From positions 1 to 64,000 of IMG/VR virus record IMGVR_UViG_3300023174_000074: a stretch of 64,000 nt of DNA; one strand, given 5' to 3'. The stretch's first letter is position 1. Every line of letters starts with the position of its first letter. Below are positions 41,410-49,795 of the stretch, piece after piece. The notes beneath the pieces are model-generated. The model was not told the DNA's origin. It searched no databases and worked only from the letters and a program-made list of their open reading frames with translations. This DNA is from a virus. A program made the translations under genes and the position numbers.

Positions 41410-41793
41410 ATGGAAGAAAAAGATATAACGAGCACGTTTTTAATGAAACAGATCTTAGATGAGCTGAATCATCTTAAAACTAACATGCCTAATGGCGAAC
41501 TTAAGCATCTGCAAACTACCATGGAGGATTTAAAAAAAGATCAAAAATCGATGAAAGATGACATTTCTGATATGAAGAAAAAGCTTCTTGATCCAGAAAC
41601 GGGGGTTATAGTTAAAGTTAACGAAAACACTAAATTTAGATTAGCTGAAGAAAACCGATACGACGATTATATGAAATTTAATATTGATGTCGATTCTCTT
41701 AAGAAATGGCAGGGCGGAGTTAATAAAGCTCTTTGGATTATATTTGGAGCTATATTGGCAATTGCACTAAAAGTTATTTTTGCGGTAGGATAA
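41410..41793 (+). CDS. Coiled-coil protein with C-terminal membrane anchor (XhlA/holin-accessory-like)
   Basis: Of 127 residues, about 20-70 are a coiled coil (LQTTMEDLKKDQKSMKDDIS) and the last 20 are one hydrophobic anchor (ALWIIFGAILAIALKVIFAV). This layout matches XhlA-like hemolysin/holin-accessory proteins. A lysis role is plausible but no endolysin sits next to it. A terminator follows. Confidence 0.5.
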   Translation: MEEKDITSTFLMKQILDELNHLKTNMPNGELKHLQTTMEDLKKDQKSMKDDISDMKKKLLDPETGVIVKVNENTKFRLAEENRYDDYMKFNIDVDSLKKWQGGVNKALWIIFGAILAIALKVIFAVG

Positions 41794-41816
41794 ATTCGAC
41801 CACCATTTATAAACAG

Positions 41817-41849
41817 CCCTCATGTTAATATATAGTGTGAGGGTTTTTT
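41817..41849 (+). terminator. Rho-independent terminator
   Basis: CCCTCA (41817-41822) pairs with TGAGGG (41838-41843) around a 15-nt loop, followed by six T. Confidence 0.75.
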
Positions 41850-41927
41850 GTTTATAAAAATACAGATCCTACTATGTCCAGAACCGCTATAATTTAGCAA
41901 ATTAAATAAACATCAGATAATGATCCA

Positions 41928-42113
41928 GTGAAAGAAAATGAGAAAAAAACATATAACAAGAACTTAGAACTTTATTCGTTGATACTAAAAGGGAAAATCA
42001 AGGGTAAGACTGAAATATTAGAGTGTATAAGATTGCTTGAATATTTTGAGGATTATGAAAAATGTGAGCATCTGATTAATGTAATAAAAGAGATAGATAA
42101 TCCAACAACATAA
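41928..42113 (+). CDS. Small hypothetical protein (GTG start)
   Basis: The 61-residue helical protein starts at GTG 41928 (VKENEKKTYNKNLELYSLI...). An alternative ATG at 41938 is out of frame. It is the first of two small genes before the TnpB-like gene. Unrecognised. Confidence 0.45.
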   Translation: MKENEKKTYNKNLELYSLILKGKIKGKTEILECIRLLEYFEDYEKCEHLINVIKEIDNPTT

Positions 42114-42132
42114 GAAGAACTTGGAAAGAAAA

Positions 42133-42300
42133 ATGGATAGAGTTATATTTGAAAATGCAATAGCTACCATGAAAAAATATGGAGTCGGCAGTATATTGTC
42201 AACAAAGATATATCATTTTAGCATGAAAATGTATTCAAACAGAAGGAAAGAACTAAATGCTTTAAAAAAAGTGTTGCAACAGGAAAATGAAAACGATTAA
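42133..42300 (+). CDS. Small basic protein overlapping the TnpB-like gene
   Basis: It has 55 residues (MDRVIFENAIATMKKYGVGS...RRKELNALKKVLQQ). It overlaps the TnpB-like start at 42287 by 14 bases, so translation may be coupled. Helical and basic; no recognised domain. Confidence 0.5.
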   Translation: MDRVIFENAIATMKKYGVGSILSTKIYHFSMKMYSNRRKELNALKKVLQQENEND

Positions 42301-43588
42301 ACTTCCATATAAAACCAGCGAAGATCTAACTTCTGTACTTAAGCAATATTCGTCTATTGTCAGGTATAGTTATAATCGGTTTCTTGAAGGTAAAACCGAA
42401 AAGAATATAAGGGAATTAACCAAATCATTAAATAACATTAATACACTAAACTCTTGGTTAGTTCAATGCGGGATTAAAGAGGCTAAAGCAATACAAACAA
42501 GATTTAAGAATGAAAAAGTTACATTTGGGGGTAAGTTTAATCTTATCAACAGACTTAAAAATAAGATAACTAATGATGAATATCGGCTTAAAAGATTAAG
42601 TCCTATAAACATTCAGGGCGAAGAACTTAAACAGGGGAATCGCTTATTTAAGCTGGATATAATTGAAAATAATCAAATCATTTTTAAATTAAATAGGTTA
42701 ACCCATATAAAATTAGAATTGCCTAATTTAAGAAATAACATAAAGAAAGAATTGTTTAAACTTCAACAACTTAATGAAGTCAAACAAAACCAAAAAGGAT
42801 ATACATATTCGATTAGATTTGACTTAAACAATATCTACATAAGTTTTGAAGAATTTAAAACAGAAAAAGTTAAAATACTAAACGAAAATAGATGCATAGG
42901 TATAGATTTAAACCCAGATACAATAGGAATTTCTATTTTAGATAGGGGAAATGTAATTTATACCCATGAATTTAGCTTGAAACCAATATTTAACAAAATA
43001 TTGAATGAAAAATTAAGCTCTAAATCGGATAGAATGAAGTTTTTTCAGAATAAATTAAAGTTTGAAACATTTGAAATAAGTAAATCGATAACTAAATTAG
43101 CAAAACAATTTAATTGTAAATCTGTTTTTATTGAGGATTTAGATTTTAAAAGTTCTTCAACTATTAAACTATCAAACAGAAAGAATAAAAATCTTTGGAA
43201 AAGAGAATTGTTTATTAATAACTTAACCAAAAGATTAAATATAGAAGGGATTAAACTATATTCAGTTAATCCGGCTTATTCGAGTTTTATCGGGAATTTA
43301 ATGCACGACTATACTGATGCAGTAAATGCTTCAATAGAAATAGCAAGAAGAGGATTTGAATATAGAATAAAGAAAAACAAGACAGGATTTTATCCAAATC
43401 TGTTGGTAAAACACCAATGGAAGGAAATGGCTACCAAATATACAGATTGGAAAAAATTCTTTATTGAAATAAAAAACTTGAAATTGAAATATCGGGTTTC
43501 ATTAGAAGATTGTAAAAAATCATTTAATGTTTTTCAGCAAAATTCAGCATCAAAAAGCATGGTCTTAAATTATGTTTTTTATGATTAA
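42287..43588 (+). CDS. TnpB-like RuvC nuclease without a visible zinc ribbon
   Basis: A 433-residue protein with a TnpB-type RuvC core: IGIDLNPDTIGISILDRG (RuvC-I Asp, about 204-221), KSVFIEDLDFKSS (RuvC-II Glu, about 278-290) and DYTDAVNASIEIARRG (RuvC-III Asp, about 341-356). The usual zinc ribbon between II and III is missing; VNPAYSSFIGNLMHDYTDA is cysteine-free. No TnpA gene is adjacent. TnpB proteins are RNA-guided nucleases whose guide RNA usually overlaps the 3' end of the gene. It may act as a homing-type element in this phage. Confidence 0.7.
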   Translation: MKTIKLPYKTSEDLTSVLKQYSSIVRYSYNRFLEGKTEKNIRELTKSLNNINTLNSWLVQCGIKEAKAIQTRFKNEKVTFGGKFNLINRLKNKITNDEYRLKRLSPINIQGEELKQGNRLFKLDIIENNQIIFKLNRLTHIKLELPNLRNNIKKELFKLQQLNEVKQNQKGYTYSIRFDLNNIYISFEEFKTEKVKILNENRCIGIDLNPDTIGISILDRGNVIYTHEFSLKPIFNKILNEKLSSKSDRMKFFQNKLKFETFEISKSITKLAKQFNCKSVFIEDLDFKSSSTIKLSNRKNKNLWKRELFINNLTKRLNIEGIKLYSVNPAYSSFIGNLMHDYTDAVNASIEIARRGFEYRIKKNKTGFYPNLLVKHQWKEMATKYTDWKKFFIEIKNLKLKYRVSLEDCKKSFNVFQQNSASKSMVLNYVFYD

Positions 43589-43600
43589 CTATTTAATTTA

Positions 43601-43765
43601 ATGAATTTTGTATTTTATTATGAATCTACAGAGGAATTTGAAAAGTGTACATACATAAAGAAATTCTTTGAAGAGCTAGAAAAAGAGGGCAAAGAATCCA
43701 AAATATATGAAGATATAGCAGGAGCTACAGGAGAAAGTTTTTCAGATAAAGCCTATAATTTTTAA
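43601..43765 (+). CDS. Small acidic hypothetical protein
   Basis: A 54-residue protein (MNFVFYYESTEEFEKCTYIK...) that begins 12 bases after the TnpB-like gene. Acidic and helical. If a TnpB guide RNA exists it would overlap this region, so its coding status is uncertain. Confidence 0.4.
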   Translation: MNFVFYYESTEEFEKCTYIKKFFEELEKEGKESKIYEDIAGATGESFSDKAYNF

Positions 43766-43841
43766 TCACTCATTCCTTGTTATATAATCGAAACCTTTGA
43801 TTAAAAAAGAATATAACAAAGAATAAACTTAACACTTGCTA

Positions 43842-45398
43842 ATGAAGTTTGAAGAATTAAACGACGAGCAAATATCTAAAATGTCAGATATTTACTGGAA
43901 TAGAGATTTGACATGGGATCAGAGAATGAAAAGCCTAAGTGATCTTATTGGAAAATCAGAACGAACTATCCAAAATTGGATTTCCAAATTAGGTATAACG
44001 GAAAAAGCATTAACAGAGTCACCGCAGTACATAAGGGCCAAAGAAAAAAAATTCGATAAGAAGAAGAAAAGGTTTATAATTACCTGGGCACAAAATGATA
44101 CTCCTGTTAATGAGGATTTTATACTAAACATAGAGGCTTACGCCAAAGTAATAGATGCAGATATTCACGTTATTGCAGGAAGATATAAAAACCCAACTTC
44201 GGTTTTCTCTGATAAAAGTTACGATGAGTGGTCAAATAGAATCTCAATATATCTTGATGCCAATCGCCACGAGGTTCATAAACATATGTGGATCATGTCA
44301 GATGTTAAAATCCAACCTACCGCAGTAGATCCGATGACAGGATTACAGGGTATGAGTGGAATTAATTCCTGTGTCTTTGGATCACCGAAAGTTCACATGG
44401 AAACAATTCCAGTTCTTGAAGGGAATCTACCTAAGATGATGATGACCACAGGGGCATGTACTCTTAAGAACTACACAGATTCCAAATCAGGAAAGAAAGG
44501 TGAATTCCATCATACACTAGGTTTTGTCGTTGTAGAGATAAAGGATGTGAATATATTTTTTGCCAGACAGGTTACAGCTACGGATAATGGCGATTTCTGT
44601 GATTTATATTACAAAGTTGAGAAGGGTGAGGTTTCTAAAATTAATTCAATTGCAGCTGCTGTACTCGGTGATATTCACTATGGTCAACATGACGAAAGAG
44701 TAATCTCCAAAACACTAGAGCTATTCAAAAATTTAAAACCAGATCATGTAATCCTACATGACGTTTTTGATGGCCTGTCTATTAACCACCACGAATCAAA
44801 AGATCCCTTTATACAATATCAAAGGGAAATAGACGGAACAAATTCACTGAGAGGCGAAGTTGAGGTAATGCTTAATGGATTAAAAAGTTTCGAAGATTAT
44901 AACGTTGTAATAGTTAGAAGTAACCACGACGACTTCTTAGATAGATGGCTAAAAGGAACAGATTGGAGGAAGACTGCCACTATGAAAAATTCCATTGAGT
45001 ACATGGAATATAGCGCATTGCTTCTTAAAGGAGCAGCGCCAAACGGTGTTATCCCATATTTAATAAATCAGGAGTATCCTAAATATAGAACTTTAGGCAG
45101 AAGTGATAGCTTTGTTATTAATGGCTGGGAATTAGCTCAACATGGTGATGTAGGATCAAACGGATCTAGGGGTTCTTTATTACAGTTCAGAAAATTAAAC
45201 ACTAAGATCGTAGTTGGACATTACCATTCGCCAGGAAGAAAGGACGGAGCACTTGCAGTCGGTACTTCAACTAAACTAAGAGTTAACTATAACATTGGAC
45301 CAAGTGGATGGCTTCAGTCGCATGTGATAATCCACCATGATGGTAAAGCTCAGCACATTAGTTTCATCAAAGGTGAATTCACCACGCTTAAATCATAA
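43842..45398 (+). CDS. Phage calcineurin-like phosphoesterase with HTH N-terminus
   Basis: It has 518 residues from MKFEELNDEQISKMSDIYW (an in-frame TTG at 43836 is less likely). Residues 5-60 resemble a helix-turn-helix (LIGKSERTIQNWISKLGI). The C-terminal half is a metallophosphoesterase: AAVLGDIHYGQHD, ILHDVFDGLSINHHESKDP, VVIVRSNHDDFLDRW and VVGHYHSPGRKDG. Large DNA-associated phosphoesterases of this layout occur in phages; T5 A1, needed for host DNA breakdown, is a possible relative, by weak resemblance. It lies 57 bases upstream of RNase HII. Confidence 0.65.
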   Translation: MKFEELNDEQISKMSDIYWNRDLTWDQRMKSLSDLIGKSERTIQNWISKLGITEKALTESPQYIRAKEKKFDKKKKRFIITWAQNDTPVNEDFILNIEAYAKVIDADIHVIAGRYKNPTSVFSDKSYDEWSNRISIYLDANRHEVHKHMWIMSDVKIQPTAVDPMTGLQGMSGINSCVFGSPKVHMETIPVLEGNLPKMMMTTGACTLKNYTDSKSGKKGEFHHTLGFVVVEIKDVNIFFARQVTATDNGDFCDLYYKVEKGEVSKINSIAAAVLGDIHYGQHDERVISKTLELFKNLKPDHVILHDVFDGLSINHHESKDPFIQYQREIDGTNSLRGEVEVMLNGLKSFEDYNVVIVRSNHDDFLDRWLKGTDWRKTATMKNSIEYMEYSALLLKGAAPNGVIPYLINQEYPKYRTLGRSDSFVINGWELAQHGDVGSNGSRGSLLQFRKLNTKIVVGHYHSPGRKDGALAVGTSTKLRVNYNIGPSGWLQSHVIIHHDGKAQHISFIKGEFTTLKS

Positions 45399-45454
45399 AA
45401 AAAGGATCAGATAGATCATAGATAAAATAAAAAAATCAATTAATAATAAAAATA

Positions 45455-46058
45455 ATGATAGAAAATAATAATCCACCTCTTCTACGCGAGCTAAAATTTA
45501 TAGCTGGCGTAGACGAGGTGGGCTGAAGGAAGAGGATGTTTAAGCGGACCTGTTGTTGCTGCGGTAGTTATTATGCCAAAGGATTTTTATGATTCTAGAA
45601 TTAAAGATAGCAAAGCTATCAAAAGTTTAAAGAAAAGAGAAGAGGCAGAAGCTCTAATAAAAGAGTATGCAATATCATGGGGTATAGGTGCTGCATCTCC
45701 ACAGGAGATAGATCAAATGAATATTTTACAAGCCACATTTCTAGCAATGAAAAGAGCTATAGATTCATGTAAGATAGTTCCTGATTTTCTCTATGTTGAC
45801 GGCGATAGATTTCCTGGACATAAAGAAATAAATTATGAATGCGTTATAAAAGGAGACTCTAAGGTTCCTTGCATATCAGCAGCATCAATACTAGCTAAAG
45901 TCCACCGGGATAGACTGATGAAATCAATTAGCCAGGAATTTCCGAATTATTTATGGGAGAAGAACGTTGGATACGGTACTCCAGAACACATCTCAGCAAT
46001 AAAAGAAGTTGGCTTATCTAAGCATCACAGAAAAACATTTTGTCAAAACTTTATATAA
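45455..46058 (+). CDS. rnhB: Ribonuclease HII with in-frame TGA inside the active-site motif (possible recoding or frameshift)
   Basis: ATG 45455 opens MIENNNPPLLRELKF then IAGVDEVG and meets TGA at 45524-45526. In the +1 frame from 45528 the sequence continues GRGCLSGPVVAAVVIMP and keeps every later RNase HII block: DSKAIKSLKKREE, FLYVDGDRFP, IKGDSKVPCISAASILAKVH and YGTPEHISAIKEVG. The expected motif is GVDEVGRG, so the two halves meet at the catalytic centre with about seven extra bases (45521-45527). The rest shows no decay. It may use a +1 frameshift or short bypass, or carry an indel. RNase HII removes ribonucleotides from DNA. Confidence 0.75.
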
Positions 46059-46059
46059 T

Positions 46060-46344
46060 ATGGAAGATAATGCAATAGAACTAAAAGGAGAAAAAGCTAC
46101 GATAGCAGATCCACACGAAAATTTCAAAGACGCCGAATGGGTTTTCCAATTCGATGACGAAGCTCCGGTGGTATTTGCATGGAGCGACAGCTCAGAAGAA
46201 CCGGGAGATGTTACCATCACACTTAAGCCAAATGTGAAAAGTAGAATTACTTTTACTAATATAGACGGAAATAAGGTAATGAGTCTTTACTCTCGACCGA
46301 TAACAGGGGAAACTGTAAAAATTAGGGAGAGTCAAATAAAATAG
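46060..46344 (+). CDS. Small hypothetical protein
   Basis: I start at MEDNAIELKGEKATIADP (46060), after the rnhB stop; an upstream in-frame ATG at 46009 lies inside rnhB. The 94-residue acidic beta-rich protein includes PVVFAWSDSSEEPGDVTI. Unrecognised. Confidence 0.55.
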   Translation: MEDNAIELKGEKATIADPHENFKDAEWVFQFDDEAPVVFAWSDSSEEPGDVTITLKPNVKSRITFTNIDGNKVMSLYSRPITGETVKIRESQIK

Positions 46345-46354
46345 AGAAGCATTT

Positions 46355-46840
46355 ATGGTATATACAACTAAAAAAATAATGCAGAATTATATTTTAAATG
46401 CGGAGATAATGTCCAATAGAAAATTCACGTCTAGAGAGATGTTGGACATTAAATCAGTAATGGAATTAAGGGAAGATTTCATTATCTTGTATAGCATCTT
46501 TATTGATTGTATGGAATCTAACTTTAATGGATGCTTAGAAATCTATGTTGAGGATCTCGAATTAGACACAGATCTACAAAACGATCTGGAAAAAGTAGTT
46601 AAAGATCTGGATTCAATTATACCAGGTGGTTTATCAAACGATTCAAAAATAGAGTGGACGACAGGAACCCCTGCCATAAACACGGTTTGGTATAAAGATA
46701 ATGGTAATTGGTTCGAAAGAATTTCTGAATCGGAAAGAGAATTCTTTAGTGATTCGAATTTCGAAGACGATGACTATGATAATCCATTTAGAGGTTATAA
46801 TGATCTTTCAAATGGACAAGAAGGAGATGATTTCTGGTAA
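46355..46840 (+). CDS. Hypothetical acidic protein
   Basis: A 161-residue protein with a helical N-terminal half (REMLDIKSVMELREDFIIL) and a strongly acidic, Asn/Gly-rich C-terminus (NFEDDDYDNPFRGYNDLS). No recognised domain. Confidence 0.55.
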   Translation: MVYTTKKIMQNYILNAEIMSNRKFTSREMLDIKSVMELREDFIILYSIFIDCMESNFNGCLEIYVEDLELDTDLQNDLEKVVKDLDSIIPGGLSNDSKIEWTTGTPAINTVWYKDNGNWFERISESEREFFSDSNFEDDDYDNPFRGYNDLSNGQEGDDFW

Positions 46841-46864
46841 TAAACAAGTGATTATATATAAAAC

Positions 46865-46887
46865 GTATTGAAGGGTGCCTTTCGTAC
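46865..46887. repeat. Left arm of inverted repeat flanking the zinc-ribbon gene
   Basis: GTATTGAAGGGTGCCTTTCG (46865-46884, then TAC) is the inverted counterpart of 47780-47802, with one bulge on each side. The arms enclose 46965-47774. Confidence 0.7.
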
Positions 46888-46964
46888 TTAGTGTCCCGGG
46901 TCAAAATGACCTTAGAGTTGTTAGCAATAGCAGCGATGGGATTTTAAAAAAAAGAAAAAGGTAA

Positions 46965-47774
46965 ATGAAAAACAACACAATCGGAGTACAGAGTACTCCA
47001 AAACCACAAGCTTGGGTAGCCGTATCCAACAACAGACAAAAAATCTACGGCGCAAAGGATGATCTAGTTTATCTAGACAGCGGACAGGAGTTTCAAATCG
47101 AGCTCTATAATCCAACACCAACATCCTATTTAGCTAAAATCTATCTCAATGACAAGGTTATCAGTAACTCGGGTTTAGTACTTAGACCTGGACAAAGATA
47201 CTTCTTGGATCGTTTCATCGATGAGAAGAAGAAATTCTTATTTTCGACTTACGATGTTGATGCTACAGATGAGGTTAAAGAGGCAATTAAAAACAACGGT
47301 AAGGTAAAGGTTGAGTTCTACCCAGAACAAACAAATTACAGTTTCACGCTTTCGACTGGCACAACCTATGTTCCTTACCATCAAACTTGGATAAACAATC
47401 CAGGAACAGTAAATCCAACTATTTTCGGGGGAACTACTGCACCTAATGTTTACTTTACACAAACTTCATCAATCGGGGGTAATCCAATTATCTACTCTTC
47501 TAACAGCTTATCTGGGGTAGTTAACTGCTCAACTGCGGGTTCATTTGAAACTGGTAGAGTAGAAAAAGGTGAAAAATCCGATCAGGACTTTGGAAAAGAT
47601 TCGGGTAGTTACTCCTGGTATTGTTGTTACACATCAGAGTATCAAATTCTTCCGAGATCAGTTAAACCAGTAGAGGTTACTGAGATTAGAGATTATTGTA
47701 CAGTATGTGGAACAAGATCAAAGAAAAAAACATGGAAATTCTGCCCTAACTGTGGCGAATCTCTAGATCAATAA
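46965..47774 (+). CDS. Zinc-ribbon protein of unknown function, possibly virion-associated
   Basis: The 269-residue protein starts MKNNTIGVQSTPKPQAWVAV. The N-terminal 120 residues are beta-rich (YLDSGQEFQIELYNPTPTSY; GLVLRPGQRYFLDRF), and the middle is Gly/Asn/Thr-rich with FTLSTGTTYVPYHQTW. The C-terminus is a four-Cys zinc ribbon: YCTVCGTRSKKKTWKFCPNC. I do not recognise a named family, but the beta-rich, Gly-rich body suggests a structural role. The gene lies alone between the arms of a 23-bp inverted repeat. Confidence 0.6.
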   Translation: MKNNTIGVQSTPKPQAWVAVSNNRQKIYGAKDDLVYLDSGQEFQIELYNPTPTSYLAKIYLNDKVISNSGLVLRPGQRYFLDRFIDEKKKFLFSTYDVDATDEVKEAIKNNGKVKVEFYPEQTNYSFTLSTGTTYVPYHQTWINNPGTVNPTIFGGTTAPNVYFTQTSSIGGNPIIYSSNSLSGVVNCSTAGSFETGRVEKGEKSDQDFGKDSGSYSWYCCYTSEYQILPRSVKPVEVTEIRDYCTVCGTRSKKKTWKFCPNCGESLDQ

Positions 47775-47779
47775 ATTTC

Positions 47780-47802
47780 GTACAAAGGCACCCATTCAAT
47801 AC
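47780..47802. repeat. Right arm of inverted repeat flanking the zinc-ribbon gene
   Basis: GTACAAAGGCACCCATTCAA (47780-47799, then TAC) is the near-perfect reverse complement of 46865-46887. Arms about 890 bp apart could fold the whole transcript or mark the ends of a transferred unit. Confidence 0.7.
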
Positions 47803-47856
47803 TTTTTACACGAAATTTTATTTGGCTTTTACAGTAGAACCTATAAATACAAAACA

Positions 47857-49791
47857 TTGAGAGTTTTTTACATTGTACCACATCTGTCTACCGGTGGGAT
47901 GCCTGAGTATCTAAAGAATAAAATAGACAAAATTAAAGACGAAGCGGAAGTTTGGGTGTTTGAACAAAAACACGAAGTTTCTTATATTACCATTAGGAAA
48001 AGAATAGAATCCATAATAGGCCGAGAAAGAATAGTAACCTGGGGAGACAAGCCAGAGGACATCTTGATTAGGGCTATCAAAGAAATGAAGCCTGATATTA
48101 TCCACTTTGAAGAACCCTGTGAGCAATTCTTAAGTCACCATTTGCTGGATATTATATTCTCTGATGATAGAGAATATAAGATATTCGAAACAATGCATGA
48201 CTCGTCAGTTTCATCTAGAGAAAAAATATACCTACCTGATAAATTCATAGTTATTAGTCCTTGGCAGGTTAGTCTTCTAAAAGATCTTAATGTACCGATA
48301 GAGGTTGTCGAGCATGCGATATCCAAGAAACCTGGAAGGGATTACCATGAAAGCAGGGCGAAATTAGGCCTAGATCCCAATAAAAAACACATAATCCAAA
48401 TTGGTATATTTACTCCAAGAAAGAACCAGAGAGAAACTGCTGAACTCGCTAAATTACTACCAGAGATAGAATTCCATTTCATCGGAACCTTAGCCGATAA
48501 CTTTAAATGGTATTGGGAACCGGTTACAAGTAATCTTCCTGCTAATTGTAAAATATGGGGAGAAAGAGATGACGTTGATTTATTCTATCAGGCAGCAGAT
48601 CTTGTTATATTTCCTTCGATACCTTTATTCAATGATAAAGAAACAAGTCCACTCGTTATAAAGGAAGCTATATCTTGGAAATCACCATTGCTTCTAAGGA
48701 ATCTTTCAGTATACGTTGACATGTATCAGGAATCAAACACTCTGAAATTCTTCAGAAGTGAAGATAAGAGTGAAATATTAAACCAGATAAGAGAAATATT
48801 AGAAATCAAAAAAGAATTAAAGATAAGCAATAAGAGCGATATGTTTGTGCATAGATTCTCCCCTGAAAATAATAGAATTGATATAGTTTACATTGGGGAT
48901 AGCAGAAACATAAACGAGATTGAATGTGACGTTTATGTTAAAGACATAGACAGTGGATCTAATATATTCCATTGTGGAATAAGATTTAATCTGGGTGGAT
49001 CGTACTGGATAATTCCCATTCCGATTCACATCTACGATTTCCAAAATAATCCAAACTTTGGAGGATTTCTCATTGAATATAGACAGGAAAACGATGTAAT
49101 CTCTGAATCTGTAATTAGATTCAGAAACGTAAGCAAGAAGATCTGTAGACTTGATACAAAAGATCCAATATTTAGAAACTATGAAGAATTCTTTACCGAT
49201 CGAATATATGGAACTATGACCGACTGTATATCCAGGAAAGGGGTTGCTATAGATGTTGGTGCTAATGTTGGATTGTTTACTGAATTCTGTCTAGACGCAG
49301 GATTTGCAAAAGTTTATTCAATCGAACCAAATCCACTAGCTGCAAATGAATTCAGAAAGATGCACTCCGATAATCCCAATGTTATTTTTGAAGAAATAGC
49401 TTTAACTGGTAACGGAGAGGATGTTAGTCTTAGCGTAGATCCAGGAAACACTCTGGTTTCGAGTATAGCAAAAACAATAAGCAATAATACTGTCTTAGTA
49501 AAATCAGAAACACTGAATTCTCTAATCGAAAGAGTCGGTGAGATAGATTTACTTAAAATCGATATCGAAGGTGCTGAGTATGATTTGCTAGAGGTGACAG
49601 ATATTGGATTGCTAGCTAAAGCTAATAACATAATTTTAGAATTCCATGATAATAATGACGGTAGAGTTAATAAGCTAACAGAGAAATTAATCAGTGCAGA
49701 TTTTGAGGTTAAGCTTTATAATGAATTAATACAGTATGAGGTTGATGACAGCGCAGATCATGGGGTAATATTTGCAAAAAAGAAAATATAA
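47857..49791 (+). CDS. Glycosyltransferase (GT4-type) fused to FkbM-type methyltransferase
   Basis: A 644-residue fusion with probable TTG start (MRVFYIVPHLSTGGMPEYL). Residues 1-330 are a GT-B glycosyltransferase: HIIQIGIFTPRKNQRETAEL is the donor-side strand, and LVIFPSIP with ETSPLVIKEAISWKSPLLLR holds the 'E-x7-E'-like nucleotide-sugar site. Residues about 440-640 are an FkbM methyltransferase: GVAIDVGANVGLFTEFC binds S-adenosylmethionine and IDLLKIDIEGAEYDLLEV is the second hallmark. It may add a methylated sugar. The next gene begins five bases later. Confidence 0.75.
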   Translation: MRVFYIVPHLSTGGMPEYLKNKIDKIKDEAEVWVFEQKHEVSYITIRKRIESIIGRERIVTWGDKPEDILIRAIKEMKPDIIHFEEPCEQFLSHHLLDIIFSDDREYKIFETMHDSSVSSREKIYLPDKFIVISPWQVSLLKDLNVPIEVVEHAISKKPGRDYHESRAKLGLDPNKKHIIQIGIFTPRKNQRETAELAKLLPEIEFHFIGTLADNFKWYWEPVTSNLPANCKIWGERDDVDLFYQAADLVIFPSIPLFNDKETSPLVIKEAISWKSPLLLRNLSVYVDMYQESNTLKFFRSEDKSEILNQIREILEIKKELKISNKSDMFVHRFSPENNRIDIVYIGDSRNINEIECDVYVKDIDSGSNIFHCGIRFNLGGSYWIIPIPIHIYDFQNNPNFGGFLIEYRQENDVISESVIRFRNVSKKICRLDTKDPIFRNYEEFFTDRIYGTMTDCISRKGVAIDVGANVGLFTEFCLDAGFAKVYSIEPNPLAANEFRKMHSDNPNVIFEEIALTGNGEDVSLSVDPGNTLVSSIAKTISNNTVLVKSETLNSLIERVGEIDLLKIDIEGAEYDLLEVTDIGLLAKANNIILEFHDNNDGRVNKLTEKLISADFEVKLYNELIQYEVDDSADHGVIFAKKKI

Positions 49792-49795
49792 AAAA

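Noticed and set aside
42287-43588. Cas12 effector of a CRISPR system
   Set aside because: The protein is TnpB-sized (433 residues), with no repeat-spacer array or cas1/cas2 nearby.
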